Counted from the first letter of the stretch, positions 46,913 to 56,551 are shown. The stretch is DNA of 64,000 bases from Thermostichus lividus PCC 6715 (GCF_002754935.1 NZ_CP018092.1:806001-870000), one strand, 5' to 3'. Notes: generated by a model not told the origin, from the sequence alone. Numbers and translations are program-made.

Positions 46913-47189
46913 TAGGATTGATTGGTGGCCAACTTATGTTAACCCTGCGACTACAGTGCGAGCTTCCCGCCATAAAAAAATGACGTAGTGTCGCGGAATT
47001 CCCTATCCACCGATGCGGTGGGGTAGGTTATCTGCGCCGTCATGATTAAATAATGGCTATTTTTTGCAAAAAACTAGTTATTACTAGCCATTCCAACTAT
47101 TAATCATTCTCAATAAGATTGCATTCTTGCAAATACTGCCGTTGGTCAGTTATCATGCGAATCATAACGGCGGATTGAGCGAATCTCCT

Positions 47190-47711
47190 ATGCCCCTTTA
47201 CACCGCAGCAGCCCTCAAAGCCGAACTGAACGATAAAGGATGGCGATTAACGCCACAGCGGGAAACCATTCTCAATATTTTCCAAAATTTGCCGAAGGGC
47301 AACCACCTGAGTGCCGAAGACTTACACCACGAGCTACGCAAGCAAGGGCACTCCATTAGTTTGTCCACTGTCTATCGGACTGTCAAGCTAATGTCACGGA
47401 TGGGCATTTTGCGAGAGTTGGAATTGGCCGAAGGTCATAAGCATTATGAACTGAATACGATGTCACCTCACCATCACCATCACATGGTGTGTGTGCAGTG
47501 CAACCGAACAACCGAGTTTGATAATGATTCGATTTTGAAGCAAGCCCTCAAGCAAACCGATAAGTACGGCTTGCAAATGATTGATTGCCAGCTTACCATC
47601 TACACTATTTGTCCGGAAGCGTTGCGGCGTGGTTATCCGGGGCTGCCCGAGAATTGGATGTGTAGTAGCGCGATCGCCCACAGTTCTGAACCGCCCCCCC
47701 GTACAAAATGA
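47190..47711 (+). CDS. fur: Fur-family iron regulator (FurA type)
   Basis: About 173 residues. The winged-helix N-terminus (LKAELNDKGWRLTPQRETILNIFQNLP, STVYRTVKLMSRMGI) is very like cyanobacterial FurA. The metal region has HHHHHMVCVQCNRTTEF with the first CxxC. The C-terminus differs from classical Fur: the second CxxC is replaced by ICPEALRRGYPGLPENWMC, leaving two separated cysteines. The ATG at 47190 is preferred over an upstream start at 47127. It represses iron-uptake and oxidative-stress genes in relatives. Overlaps the next gene by 4 bp. Confidence 0.87.
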   Translation: MPLYTAAALKAELNDKGWRLTPQRETILNIFQNLPKGNHLSAEDLHHELRKQGHSISLSTVYRTVKLMSRMGILRELELAEGHKHYELNTMSPHHHHHMVCVQCNRTTEFDNDSILKQALKQTDKYGLQMIDCQLTIYTICPEALRRGYPGLPENWMCSSAIAHSSEPPPRTK

Positions 47712-48253
47712 TCAAATGCATCAACTCTTTTTGCGTGGGGGTTGGCCTTGCCCTTAGTGCAGCGCCGTGGGTGGGAGCAGTGGAATTACCTGATGGTCGC
47801 GTTGCCTTCGATCAGCCACCAATTTTTGCTGAAGCAAATACCCGCTATCCTCAGGTATTAATTCCCAGCCCTATCTACAACTTTATTTTGCGGGTGCCGG
47901 AGACTGCTGGCGAATCCCTTGCCCGTCTAGAGATTCAGCAGTTACCAGCTCTAGAAACCCTTTATTTTCAACCGCAGCGTACCCGTGCCTTTGTTGGCAC
48001 CCGACCTCGCCAACGCACTCCCCTTGCTGCGGCTGTGTTTGACCCCAGCGACCAAGTGCTACGCATCACCTTTGATCCGCCCATTCCTCCAGGAAGCTAT
48101 TTGCGGGTGGAGGTTTCCCCTGTGCGCAACCCTCAATGGGAAGAGGTCTATTTGTTTGGTGTGACGGCCTTTCCGCGGGGTGGCGATCGGGCGATTGGCC
48201 AGTATATTGGTACTGGGCGATTGCAGTTTTACCGTGGCTCAGACTTCCTGTGA
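47708..48253 (+). CDS. DUF2808 exported protein
   Basis: 181 residues. An N-terminal signal peptide (CVGVGLALSAAPWVGA, cut near residue 24) is followed by a beta-rich DUF2808 domain: YNFILRVPETAGESLARLEIQQ, DPSDQVLRITFDPPIPPGSYLRV and VYLFGVTAFPRGGDRAIGQYIGTGRLQFY. Periplasmic, function unknown. The start overlaps the fur stop (ATGA), so coupled expression with the iron regulator is likely. Confidence 0.85.
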   Translation: MIKCINSFCVGVGLALSAAPWVGAVELPDGRVAFDQPPIFAEANTRYPQVLIPSPIYNFILRVPETAGESLARLEIQQLPALETLYFQPQRTRAFVGTRPRQRTPLAAAVFDPSDQVLRITFDPPIPPGSYLRVEVSPVRNPQWEEVYLFGVTAFPRGGDRAIGQYIGTGRLQFYRGSDFL

Positions 48254-48268
48254 TCGGATGCGGATGAG

Positions 48269-49165
48269 ATGACGATGGCCATTCTGCCGCCCCCGTTGCA
48301 GCCGGGCGATCGCCTTGGCGTGGCCTTTCCCAGCGGCGTACTGCGACACCAAGAGGCGTTTTGGCAAGGGGTGGCCTGTTGGCAAGCTCAAGGCTATGAA
48401 GTGCTGGTGGACGAGGCGGCCTTTGACGGGTGGGGCTACCTTGCAGGCTCCGATGCCCAACGGCGCGATCGCCTGCGCCACCTATTGCAAGATACTACTA
48501 TTAAGGCCATTCTCTGTGGCCGCGGTGGGTTTGGTAGCACCCGCTTACTCGAAGCATGGCAATGGCTGCCCTGTGCCCCGAAGTGGCTGATTGGGTTTTC
48601 CGATATTACCGCCCTGCTGTGGAGCTATGCCGCCCAAGGCGTCGCAGGGGTGCATGGCCCAGTCCTGACAACGCTGGCCGCCGAACCTCTGTGGAGCCAA
48701 ACTCGCCTGTTTAACTGCGTACAGCGACAGCCGCTGCCCCCCCTCTCAGGCACTGCTTGGGGAGGCGGCTGTGTCCAAGGACGGCTATTGGTGGGTAACC
48801 TGACGGTGGCAACCCATTTGCTAGGCACCCCCGATTGCCCCGACTTTAGCAACGTGATTTTAGCACTAGAGGATGTGGGGGAAGCCCCTTACCGCATTGA
48901 CCGGATGCTGACCCAGTGGCGACGCAGTGGTGTGCTCAAGCAAGTTAAGGGGATTGCCCTAGGGCGGTTTAGTCGCTGTGACGATGCTGCCACCCAACCA
49001 AACTTTCGTGTTCTGGAAGTTCTTGGCGATCGCCTAGGGGATTTAGGCATTCCCATTGTCAGTGATCTGCCCTTTGGCCATGAGGGGGTCAATGCCGCCT
49101 TACCGGTTGGCGTGCTTGCAGAACTGGATGGCGATCGCGGCCAGTTGCGCGTGCTGGCATCGTAA
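48269..49165 (+). CDS. ldcA: L,D-carboxypeptidase (LdcA/MccF, peptidase S66)
   Basis: 298 residues. Removes the terminal D-Ala from muropeptide tetrapeptides in peptidoglycan recycling, or hydrolyses microcin C-like adducts. Seen: LCGRGGFGSTRLLEAW, the Ser nucleophile in IGFSDITALLW, the catalytic Glu in LALEDVGEAPYRIDRML, and the His in LPFGHEGVNAALPVGV. No signal peptide, so cytosolic. Starts 15 bp after the DUF2808 gene. Confidence 0.9.
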   Translation: MTMAILPPPLQPGDRLGVAFPSGVLRHQEAFWQGVACWQAQGYEVLVDEAAFDGWGYLAGSDAQRRDRLRHLLQDTTIKAILCGRGGFGSTRLLEAWQWLPCAPKWLIGFSDITALLWSYAAQGVAGVHGPVLTTLAAEPLWSQTRLFNCVQRQPLPPLSGTAWGGGCVQGRLLVGNLTVATHLLGTPDCPDFSNVILALEDVGEAPYRIDRMLTQWRRSGVLKQVKGIALGRFSRCDDAATQPNFRVLEVLGDRLGDLGIPIVSDLPFGHEGVNAALPVGVLAELDGDRGQLRVLAS

Positions 49166-49472
49166 GGTTGCCGACGAATTCAGCTACTATCGCTTCATGC
49201 CTGATCTATAATGTGTCTAGCTTTAGCCACCCTTGGCCTACTAGCGCCAGTCTGGGGCACCCGCTATACACTGTTGCCCTGATGATGGCATTCCCGTTTA
49301 GTATGGAATTGAGTTGTTGCCGTGAGGCTAACACTTGTTAGTTTGATATGACGAGCGCTAACTCTGGATATTTTTTGTCCTTGAGTTCATCGTGCTCGAT
49401 CGTGCTCGAGGCATGCATTCGCTAAGTTCCGTTGTGTGTAAGTATTTGCATTAGATTAAGAGGTCAAGGGCT
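49166..49472. other. Gene-free leader before hmpF
   Basis: 307 bp without a convincing gene. A TATAAT box lies at 49207-49212 with no clear -35. A short tandem repeat ATCGTGCTCG occurs at ~49388-49409. A 23-codon frame at 49211 resembles a signal peptide but has no ribosome site and is not called. Confidence 0.3.
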
Positions 49473-51161
49473 GTGCAGTATCTCGCGGAAGTCATTAAAA
49501 AAACGGGTTTCATGGGTACGAAATCCGAACTAAAACTTCTGATGCGTGAACAATCTGGGTACTGGCATCCTGTCTCCCAAAACGAAGACACCATCCCATT
49601 TGACAATAGCCGCGACTACGGTAATGGGGTGCTGGTCTTTGTTGAGATGGCTGCCAATCGTCAGATTCAGCATGTAGATGAAGCCTCACGGCGACTGACG
49701 GGCATTTTACACGGCTTTACACGGATGCGCGAACGCTTCCAAAGCCAAGAAGAAGAAATTGAAGGCTGGAAGCAATCCCTGTCTTACCAAGCAGAAGCCC
49801 TCAACCAGAGAGAAGCAGAATTTGAAATTCGTCGTGAAGAGTTACAAGAGCTAGAAGAACAAATTGCCAACTATGAGCAACAACTGGCAGACCTCAATAA
49901 ACTGCGCTCAGAACTAGGGAGTGAGGAAGAACGCATTCAAGCTGAGCGCCAAGCCCTCGAAAACCTACGCCACCAAGTTCACCAAGAGCAGCAACGCTGG
50001 GAGCAATTAAAATCCAGTCATAGTGTTGGCCTCTCACCGGATCAGATTCGTCAAGTCGATGCGATCCTGCAACAACTGAGCGACAGCCTCAATAGCAGTA
50101 GCACTAATCAGGTCAACGACTGTTTGCAGGTTCTGGAGCAGCAGCAAGCCCTGTTAACCCAATACTGGCAGCAGTTAGAGCAAATTGACCAAGAAGTGGC
50201 GCAGCGGCAAGCAGCCCTTGAGCAGCAACTCCACGCATTTCGTGAGCAAGAGCAGGTATGGCATGCAGCCCAAGAACAATTTTGGCAAGATAGCCGGGCG
50301 ATCGCCCTGCAGGAAGAACTTTGCCGCTACAAGCAATCGGTTCTCGAAAAAGAGCGCCAGCTCCTTGCCCAACAAGAAGAGATGATCCAACAAATGCGGC
50401 AGGCCATGGTAAGTGACTTAACCGAAGCGGTAGATGTCAATGCCTTGATGAAAATGGCCATAGAAGATCTAGAAAAAGAAGTGGCTAATCGTGGTAACGA
50501 TCTCAAGCGAGCCTCCGCCTTTGTCAACGATCAAGAAGAAGAGTTAAAAATGGCGCTGGAGTCCTTGATGGAACTTGAGCAAAAAGCAAAAGATGCCAGT
50601 GACTTTGATCGCCTCCAACTAGCTGGTGAAGTGGAAGATGAGCGGCAGCGGTGTAATCTCCTCAACCAAGCCCTTGAAGGTCAGCGCCAACATATCCGTG
50701 AAAAAGAAGCGACCTATAAAATTTACCTGCAAGTTCTCGAAGCCCGTCGAGATCCCGCTTCACAGCAGGGGATTAGCCTGATTCCAATTCTCAGTGAGCT
50801 AGAAAAACAGTTTCATGAGTACGGCGTTGCTGTTAACCAACTGGCGGAAGAACTCCAGCACGCCTACACCGATCTCGAAAGTCTGCGCCACGACATTGAA
50901 GAGCGCCGCAAACGGCAACAGCAGCAGCGAGATCAGTTGACACAGCAAGAGCAGACGCTGATCGAAGAGCAACGCTTGATTGCGGCCAAACGCGGCCAAG
51001 CAGATCTACTACGGGAATTTTTGCAGCCTGTACAGGATCGGCTCAACCAACTGCGGCAAGTACTGGAGAGCTTAGGAGACAACCAAATGAATGGCCGTCC
51101 TAGGGCGTTAATTTCTGAGCTTCAGCAAGTGGTGATGAATCTGGGGCAAGGAGCGATGTGA
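49473..51161 (+). CDS. hmpF: HmpF-like pilus motility coiled-coil protein
   Basis: 562 residues. A conserved ~75-residue N-terminus (YLAEVIKKTGFMGTKSELKLLM, then NGVLVFVEMAANRQIQ) is followed by a near-continuous coiled coil (~85-555) rich in Gln/Glu/Leu. This matches HmpF, a pole-localised protein needed for type IV pilus function and phototaxis or hormogonium motility in cyanobacteria. The start codon is GTG. The last codons lie in a 16-mer shared with the element end at 13.8 kb. Confidence 0.85.
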   Translation: MQYLAEVIKKTGFMGTKSELKLLMREQSGYWHPVSQNEDTIPFDNSRDYGNGVLVFVEMAANRQIQHVDEASRRLTGILHGFTRMRERFQSQEEEIEGWKQSLSYQAEALNQREAEFEIRREELQELEEQIANYEQQLADLNKLRSELGSEEERIQAERQALENLRHQVHQEQQRWEQLKSSHSVGLSPDQIRQVDAILQQLSDSLNSSSTNQVNDCLQVLEQQQALLTQYWQQLEQIDQEVAQRQAALEQQLHAFREQEQVWHAAQEQFWQDSRAIALQEELCRYKQSVLEKERQLLAQQEEMIQQMRQAMVSDLTEAVDVNALMKMAIEDLEKEVANRGNDLKRASAFVNDQEEELKMALESLMELEQKAKDASDFDRLQLAGEVEDERQRCNLLNQALEGQRQHIREKEATYKIYLQVLEARRDPASQQGISLIPILSELEKQFHEYGVAVNQLAEELQHAYTDLESLRHDIEERRKRQQQQRDQLTQQEQTLIEEQRLIAAKRGQADLLREFLQPVQDRLNQLRQVLESLGDNQMNGRPRALISELQQVVMNLGQGAM

Positions 51162-51169
51162 CATCCTCC
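51154..51169. repeat. Solo element end (16-mer shared with 13808-13823)
   Basis: CGATGTGACATCCTCC occurs identically at the right end of the diverged element near 13.8 kb. It overlaps the hmpF stop codon here. Reverse complement GGAGGATGTCAC resembles IS200/IS605 ends at 18.8 kb (GGAGGATGTCAA). Confidence 0.4.
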
Positions 51170-51238
51170 CGACGCTGACCCTACAGTTACAGTGCGGGAC
51201 GTATTGCTCCCCGAACCCCTCATTAGTTAAAAGTTAAA

Positions 51239-51766
51239 CTAAACTCGCTCCAGTGTGGCTTCCAACAGTTGTTTTAGTTTATGGCTACGGTAAATGCCAC
51301 TTAAGAGGGTGTAGTGATTGGCATCCACCTGCCAGTAATGCTCAAATCCTGTGCAACGACTTGCATCTCCCAATAGAATAAACTGCTGCACAATGCTATG
51401 GGGGGTAATCCAGCCTTCCCCTTCGAGGCGGCCTAACAAACTGTGTTGCAGCACATAGGTAAACATCATTTCATCTAGTTCTAGCTTACCCCGTGACTGT
51501 AAAATCAAGTCTGGTTTAGCTTGTTCAGCGAATGTTACCTTTGCCGCCATAGAAAACCAGTCATCCTGCCCATAGGACACAAGAATCTTGCCAGAGATGG
51601 CGATCGCCTCTTGAGGTGGCTCCAGCCAGTAGCCATTCAGGAGCCACCGTCCCGCATCCACTAAGAATGTATGATTCACGCTGAACTTGTCCGAAACAAA
51701 TGTACTGATTTTATCCACTGGAGGCAGGTCTGTACCACACGCCTTCACGACCTCTACAGGGGGCAT
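51239..51766 (-). CDS. Hypothetical cyanobacterial protein
   Basis: 175 residues, no membrane segment. Mixed alpha/beta with TFLVDAGRWLLNGYWLE, PQEAIAISGKILVSYGQDDWFSMAAKVTF, an acidic loop, and GDASRCTGFEHYWQVDANHYTLLSGIYRSHKL. The last stretch looks like a conserved cyanobacterial module, but I cannot name it. The N-terminus is uncertain; starts further in are possible. It lies ~30 bp from the exported peroxiredoxin gene on the same strand. Confidence 0.6.
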   Translation of the reverse strand: MPPVEVVKACGTDLPPVDKISTFVSDKFSVNHTFLVDAGRWLLNGYWLEPPQEAIAISGKILVSYGQDDWFSMAAKVTFAEQAKPDLILQSRGKLELDEMMFTYVLQHSLLGRLEGEGWITPHSIVQQFILLGDASRCTGFEHYWQVDANHYTLLSGIYRSHKLKQLLEATLERV

Positions 51767-51797
51767 CCATCAGTGAATTGCGCCACCACCCATGGAC

Positions 51798-52334
51798 TTA
51801 GGTGTGCTGGAGTTCCTCTAAGCGCGCGAGAACTTCTTTACTGTGGGTTGCTGGATTCACCTTGACGTAGCGCTCTCGCAAAATACCGTCGGGGTCAATG
51901 ATAAAGCTATGGCGTAGGGAGACAAACCCTAACCACGAGCCATAGGCTTTGCTAACGCGGCCATCCGGATCCGAGAGTAGTGGAAAGGTCAACCCTTCGC
52001 TATCGCAAAAATCTGCATGGGAATCGACAGAATCGGCGCTGACACCGATAACTTCGGCATTGTGGGCATGGAATTGCTCAATATCTTGCTGGAAGCGCTG
52101 CGCCTCTATCGTACAGCCAGAGGTAAAGTCCTTTGGGTAAAAGTAAAGCACCACCCATTTGCCACGGTAGTCTGCTAAGCGAACGGGCTGGCTGCTGCCA
52201 TTGGTGGGCAAGGTAAATTCCGGTGCCGGGGCATCGAGGGGGGGCAGTTCACCTCCTAAGGCCACACTAGGGGCAGACCATCCCACGAGGACAACCAGAC
52301 TGAGCAGACAAGACAAAAGGATGCGCAAGACCAT
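51798..52334 (-). CDS. Exported peroxiredoxin (PrxQ-like), copy 2
   Basis: About 178 residues. A signal peptide or thylakoid-lumen type leader (LRILLSCLLSLVVLVGWSAPSVA) precedes a BCP/PrxQ domain: APEFTLPTNGSSQPVRLADYRGKW, FYPKDFTSGCTIEAQ, and SVDSHADFCDSEGL. The resolving Cys five residues after CP is replaced by Gln (CTIEAQ); a Cys in HADFC may serve instead. Likely periplasmic or lumenal peroxide defence. ATG 52334 is preferred over TTG 52340. Confidence 0.88.
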   Translation of the reverse strand: MVLRILLSCLLSLVVLVGWSAPSVALGGELPPLDAPAPEFTLPTNGSSQPVRLADYRGKWVVLYFYPKDFTSGCTIEAQRFQQDIEQFHAHNAEVIGVSADSVDSHADFCDSEGLTFPLLSDPDGRVSKAYGSWLGFVSLRHSFIIDPDGILRERYVKVNPATHSKEVLARLEELQHT

Positions 52335-52404
52335 GGCCAAACCGTTAGACTAGCAGTAGCAAATTCTAACCGCAATGTAACGTACCTTTAAAAATTTTTC
52401 GAGT

Positions 52405-55281
52405 TTGGAGTCCATGCGCTACCGCTCCCTTGGTCATTCACTGTTGTACTGGCTAGGTTGGTTGGTGGCGGCGATCGCCCTTGGCATTGTCATTTGCCGT
52501 CTGCTGGCAGAAAGCCTCTGGTTTCATCACCTTGGCTACGCTGGGGTATTGTGGCTGCGGTGGGGGGTACAGGGACTGCTGCTAATTTTTGTGGTTGGGC
52601 TGTCAGGACTCTTTTACCGTTGGCATCAACGCCGTGCCTACCAGCAGTGCACGGTTACCTTGGATGCAGAACTCACTGCCCACAGTCGCTATCGGGGGTT
52701 GGGGCTACTGGGGCTGTTGAGTGCGGCGGCGGGGTTAATTGGCTTGCTGATAGTGGCAACGTACCACATTGGGGCGATCGCGGTGCAACTGTGGCAGCAG
52801 CGCAGCGACATGACGATTAATACCCCGCTTTTGCCGCAGTTAAGTGTCTGGCGAGCCGCAGACTTACTGCAACAAATCCTCCAGAATCCATGGTTACTCT
52901 TGGTGAGCGCTGGCACATTGATACTGGGGCTATGGGCACCGCTGCACCTCTTTCGGGGGATTAGTGTGATCCTGAGTTTGGCCATGGGGGCGATCGCCCT
53001 GATGAGTTGGTCAGCGGTGCTAACGGGTGTGTTTGGTGTTAGTGATCCCCATACCGAACCACTGTTCCATCGTTCGATTAGCTTTTATCTTTTTCGCCTC
53101 CCCCTGTTAGAACTGCTACGGCTGTGGCTTGTGAACCTGAGTGTGGTGAGCTTAGCGGGAGTGGCTCTTACCTATTTGCTCGCCAACGATAGCCTCAGCC
53201 ATGGCAAATTTCTTGGCTTTGTGCGATCGCAACGCCGACATTTACAGGGTCTGAGTGCCTTTGTGTTTGCCACGGTTGCCTTTAGCTTTTGGCTAGAGCG
53301 CTACAAACTGCTTTACTCCACCAACGGAGCCGCCTTTGGCGCAGGTTATACCGATGTCACGGTGCGCTTACCCCTCTACGGCTGGCTGTGCGTGTCTGCC
53401 CTTGCCGTGGCAATGCTCCTTGGCTGGTCAGCCATTCGCCAAGGCGGTCGGGGGCAGCGGCGTTTAGGCCCCATCGCCCCCGGCTTGTTTAGCTTTACCC
53501 TTGGCTATTTAGTCGTCATCTTGGTGGCCGATTGGTTACTCCCCAATGCCATTGAGGCAGCCATTGTTGAACCGAACCAACTGGAACGGGAACTTCCCTA
53601 CATTCAACGGACAATTACCCACACCCGCGAAGGCTTTAACCTAGACACCATGAGGGTTGAACCCTTCCAGCCCGAAAATAATCTCAACGCCGAGATCATT
53701 GCAGCGAATGAGGCCACCACCCGCAATATTCGCGTTTGGGATACCCGCCCCCTCTTAGAAACCAATCGCCAACTGCAACAGTTGCGCTCCTACTACCGCT
53801 TCCCAGCCGCTTTTTTAGATCGCTATTCCCTCAAGCTTGCCAACCAGCAGGCCACCCCAGAACTTCGCCAAGTGCTGATTGCAGCTCGCGAAATTGACTA
53901 CAGCGCCGTGCAGCAGTTTGCCCGCAGTTGGATTAACGAACACCTCGTCTTCACCCACGGCTATGGGTTTACCATGAGTCCCGTGAATACCGCCGAAGCA
54001 AACGGTTTACCCAAGTATTTTGTGCGCGACATTGGTGAAAATGGCGAACTGCTCACGTTCCCGCCGCAACTGCGGGAGAACTTCCCCTTCTTCTATCCGC
54101 GTCTTTACTACGGTGAACTGACGAATACCTACATTTTCGCGCCCTCCCATGTGCCCGAACTGGACTTCCCCCGCGGCAGTGATAACGTCTATAACCACTA
54201 CGACGGCAGTGGCGGTGTGGCCATTTCAGCGTGGTGGCGACGGCTGATCTATGCTGTCTATTTTCGCGATTGGCAAGTCTTACTCACCCCTAATCTACGG
54301 CCTGACTCGCGGGTGCTGTTTCGGCGCACAATTCAAGAGCGGGTACAGGCGATCGCCCCATTCTTGCGCATCGACAGCGAGCCTTATCTGGTCATTGCCG
54401 ATCCGCGTTCTGAGAGTGACATCAAAGCCAGTCACAGGAGTGCTGGGGTGAGTTATTTATACTGGATTATTGATGCCTACACCCTCAGTCGCCATTATCC
54501 CTACGCTGACCCAGGAAAGCATAGCTTTAACTACATTCGCAACTCCGTCAAAATTGTTGTCGATGCCTACAACGGCGATGTCACCTTTTACGTTGTTGAG
54601 CCAGAGGATGTCATTTTGCGCACATGGCAGCGCATCTTTCCGCAGCTTTTTCGCCCCATTAGTGCCATGCCGCACCGGTTGTACACCCACATTCGCTATC
54701 CCGTGGATATGCTGCAAATCCAATCGGAGCAGCTATTGCAGTACCACATGACCGATCCGGTAGTGTTTTACAACCGTGAAGACCTCTGGCAAATTCCCCA
54801 AGAAATCTACCGCGAAACCCCCCAGTCCGTTGCCCCTTACTACCTCATTACGAAATTGCCCATTGGCTACACCGAAGAGTTTGTGCTCTTAGTTCCCTTT
54901 ACCCCCGTAAACCGTCCCAACCTCATTGGCTGGTTAGCAGCGCGCTCCGATGGCCAAAACTACGGCAAATTATTGCTTTACGTATTTCCCAAGCAGGAAC
55001 TGGTGTTTGGACCTGAGCAAATGGAAGCGCGCATTAATCAGGATCCGCTCATTTCCCAGCAAATTTCCCTCTGGAATCGGCAAGGCTCGCGCTCAGTGCA
55101 GGGCAACCTCCTCATTATTCCCATCGAGCGATCCCTACTCTACGTGGAACCCATCTACCTTGAAGCCAGCCAAAATAGCTTGCCTACCCTTGCCCGGGTC
55201 ATTGTTATGGATAACGAGCGCCTAGTGATGGCACCTACGCTGGAGGAAGGCTTGAAGCAACTGTTTCCCGCCGCCAGCTAG
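52405..55281 (+). CDS. UPF0182 family membrane protein
   Basis: 958 residues. Seven predicted membrane helices occupy ~1-400 (LLYWLGWLVAAIALGIVICRLL and others), followed by a large extracytoplasmic C-terminal domain with YIQRTITHTREGFNLDTMRVEPF, VFTHGYGFTMSPVN, RLYYGELTNTYIF and VDAYNGDVTFYVVEPEDVI. These match the conserved UPF0182 family of cyanobacteria and actinobacteria. Function unknown. Typical length for the family. Confidence 0.92.
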   Translation: MESMRYRSLGHSLLYWLGWLVAAIALGIVICRLLAESLWFHHLGYAGVLWLRWGVQGLLLIFVVGLSGLFYRWHQRRAYQQCTVTLDAELTAHSRYRGLGLLGLLSAAAGLIGLLIVATYHIGAIAVQLWQQRSDMTINTPLLPQLSVWRAADLLQQILQNPWLLLVSAGTLILGLWAPLHLFRGISVILSLAMGAIALMSWSAVLTGVFGVSDPHTEPLFHRSISFYLFRLPLLELLRLWLVNLSVVSLAGVALTYLLANDSLSHGKFLGFVRSQRRHLQGLSAFVFATVAFSFWLERYKLLYSTNGAAFGAGYTDVTVRLPLYGWLCVSALAVAMLLGWSAIRQGGRGQRRLGPIAPGLFSFTLGYLVVILVADWLLPNAIEAAIVEPNQLERELPYIQRTITHTREGFNLDTMRVEPFQPENNLNAEIIAANEATTRNIRVWDTRPLLETNRQLQQLRSYYRFPAAFLDRYSLKLANQQATPELRQVLIAAREIDYSAVQQFARSWINEHLVFTHGYGFTMSPVNTAEANGLPKYFVRDIGENGELLTFPPQLRENFPFFYPRLYYGELTNTYIFAPSHVPELDFPRGSDNVYNHYDGSGGVAISAWWRRLIYAVYFRDWQVLLTPNLRPDSRVLFRRTIQERVQAIAPFLRIDSEPYLVIADPRSESDIKASHRSAGVSYLYWIIDAYTLSRHYPYADPGKHSFNYIRNSVKIVVDAYNGDVTFYVVEPEDVILRTWQRIFPQLFRPISAMPHRLYTHIRYPVDMLQIQSEQLLQYHMTDPVVFYNREDLWQIPQEIYRETPQSVAPYYLITKLPIGYTEEFVLLVPFTPVNRPNLIGWLAARSDGQNYGKLLLYVFPKQELVFGPEQMEARINQDPLISQQISLWNRQGSRSVQGNLLIIPIERSLLYVEPIYLEASQNSLPTLARVIVMDNERLVMAPTLEEGLKQLFPAAS

Positions 55282-56165
55282 CTCAGGAAATAGCGACGGA
55301 GGCCATAGATTATCCACTCTGGCACCTCAAGGTGTGGTAGCACCCCCGCCTCAGGAATGCCATAAAACCCTTGCAGCCGACCGTGGGCGCTGGCGTAGAG
55401 CCGCTGCCCTAGGGAAAAGGGAGTTAGCTTCGCCTGCTCACCCCAAAAGATGACCGTGGGGGTTTGCAACTGCGGCAAGTATTGGCTCAAATCAAAGGAA
55501 AGATTACCCTTTAAGGTGCTTAAGGCCGCCCATTCTGCGCCATAGCGACAGGCAGACTCAAGGTAGGCGCTAACGGTTTCCTCCCGCAGGCGTTGGGGGT
55601 TAGCGAACAAAAACTGAGTCAGGAAACTGCGAACCGCAAGGGGATTTGCTGCCGCCGCTGTATAGATGAGCCGATCTAGGGCAGGCACACTCAGGATAGC
55701 GCGAGCCAACGCTTGACCTTGATCTTCACCAAAATCATTAAACCCACTGGGACACACCAAACACAGGCTGCTAAAAAGATGGGGCTGTTGCACCGCCAAG
55801 CGAACAACAATACCAGCAGTGAGGGAAGAGGCCACCACCCGCACCGGCGTGCCCACCATCCGTAATAATTCAGCAATCATCAGCCAGTAGTCGCTGGTGT
55901 AATACTCTCGCGCAGGGTGATCCGATGCCCCCCAGCCAATGAGATCAGGCGCAATCACACGATAGCGACTGGCAAAGGCAGGATACACCTGCGACCATTC
56001 ATAATGGCTGGAGCCGCCCCCAAGGCTGTGCAAAAAGATCAGGGGAGAACGCTCAATAGTGTTGCCCCAGTAGCGATCGCTCGGAGTATAGTAAACGATT
56101 TTGCCGCTACTGATGGTGAGGGTTTGTGACACAAACGTGGGGGGGCAAAAAGCCGTACTCGGCAT
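55278..56165 (-). CDS. Alpha/beta hydrolase
   Basis: About 295 residues of the HIP/epoxide-hydrolase-like fold: PLIFLHSLGGGSSHYEWSQV (oxyanion), VIAPDLIGWGASDHP, nucleophile elbow VVASSLTAGIV (Ser in SSLTA, not the usual GxSxG), acid probably in VIFWGEQAKLTPF, and a late EAGVLPHLEVPE with His. The nucleophile context is atypical but common in a cyanobacterial/plant subgroup. ATG 56165 has GAGGA upstream. Overlaps the end of the UPF0182 gene by 4 bp. Confidence 0.82.
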   Translation of the reverse strand: MPSTAFCPPTFVSQTLTISSGKIVYYTPSDRYWGNTIERSPLIFLHSLGGGSSHYEWSQVYPAFASRYRVIAPDLIGWGASDHPAREYYTSDYWLMIAELLRMVGTPVRVVASSLTAGIVVRLAVQQPHLFSSLCLVCPSGFNDFGEDQGQALARAILSVPALDRLIYTAAAANPLAVRSFLTQFLFANPQRLREETVSAYLESACRYGAEWAALSTLKGNLSFDLSQYLPQLQTPTVIFWGEQAKLTPFSLGQRLYASAHGRLQGFYGIPEAGVLPHLEVPEWIIYGLRRYFLS

Positions 56166-56293
56166 AGGAATCCTCAACACACTGGGAAACTACAAGGCTA
56201 GCCATACCCAGACCATGGTTTGCCCAGGCGGCATAAGAGGGAAGTTTGATAGACTATTTAACGTGAGGCACTTAAGAACGTTTAGTATCATCT

Positions 56294-56551
56294 ATGGTTA
56301 CCCCTGAACAACTAACGCAGCTTATCCAAGCAAGTCTTCCTGATGCCATTGTCCACGTCCAAGATTTAACCGGAGGTGGTGATCACTATGAAGCGGTTGT
56401 TGTCTCCGCTGCCTTTGAAGGTAAACGGCTGGTACAGCAGCATCAATTAGTGTATCGCGGCTTAAATGGGGTGATGGCCACCAATGAACTCCATGCCCTA
56501 GCCCTCAAAACCTACACGCCGGATCAGTGGTCAGCAAACCCCTTAAAATAA
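56294..56551 (+). CDS. bolA: BolA-family protein
   Basis: 85 residues. The BolA fold is seen as LTQLIQASLPDAIVHVQDLTGGGDHYEAVVVSAAFEGKRLVQQHQLVY and ELHALALKTYTPDQW, with the invariant His of RLVQQHQLVY that helps ligate a [2Fe-2S] cluster with monothiol glutaredoxin. The partner glutaredoxin is encoded 70 bp downstream. Confidence 0.93.
   Translation: MVTPEQLTQLIQASLPDAIVHVQDLTGGGDHYEAVVVSAAFEGKRLVQQHQLVYRGLNGVMATNELHALALKTYTPDQWSANPLK

Noticed and set aside
46765-46983. A 72-codon open frame before fur
   Set aside because: It runs through the CCCTCTCC palindromic repeat and has no ribosome site or protein-like sequence.
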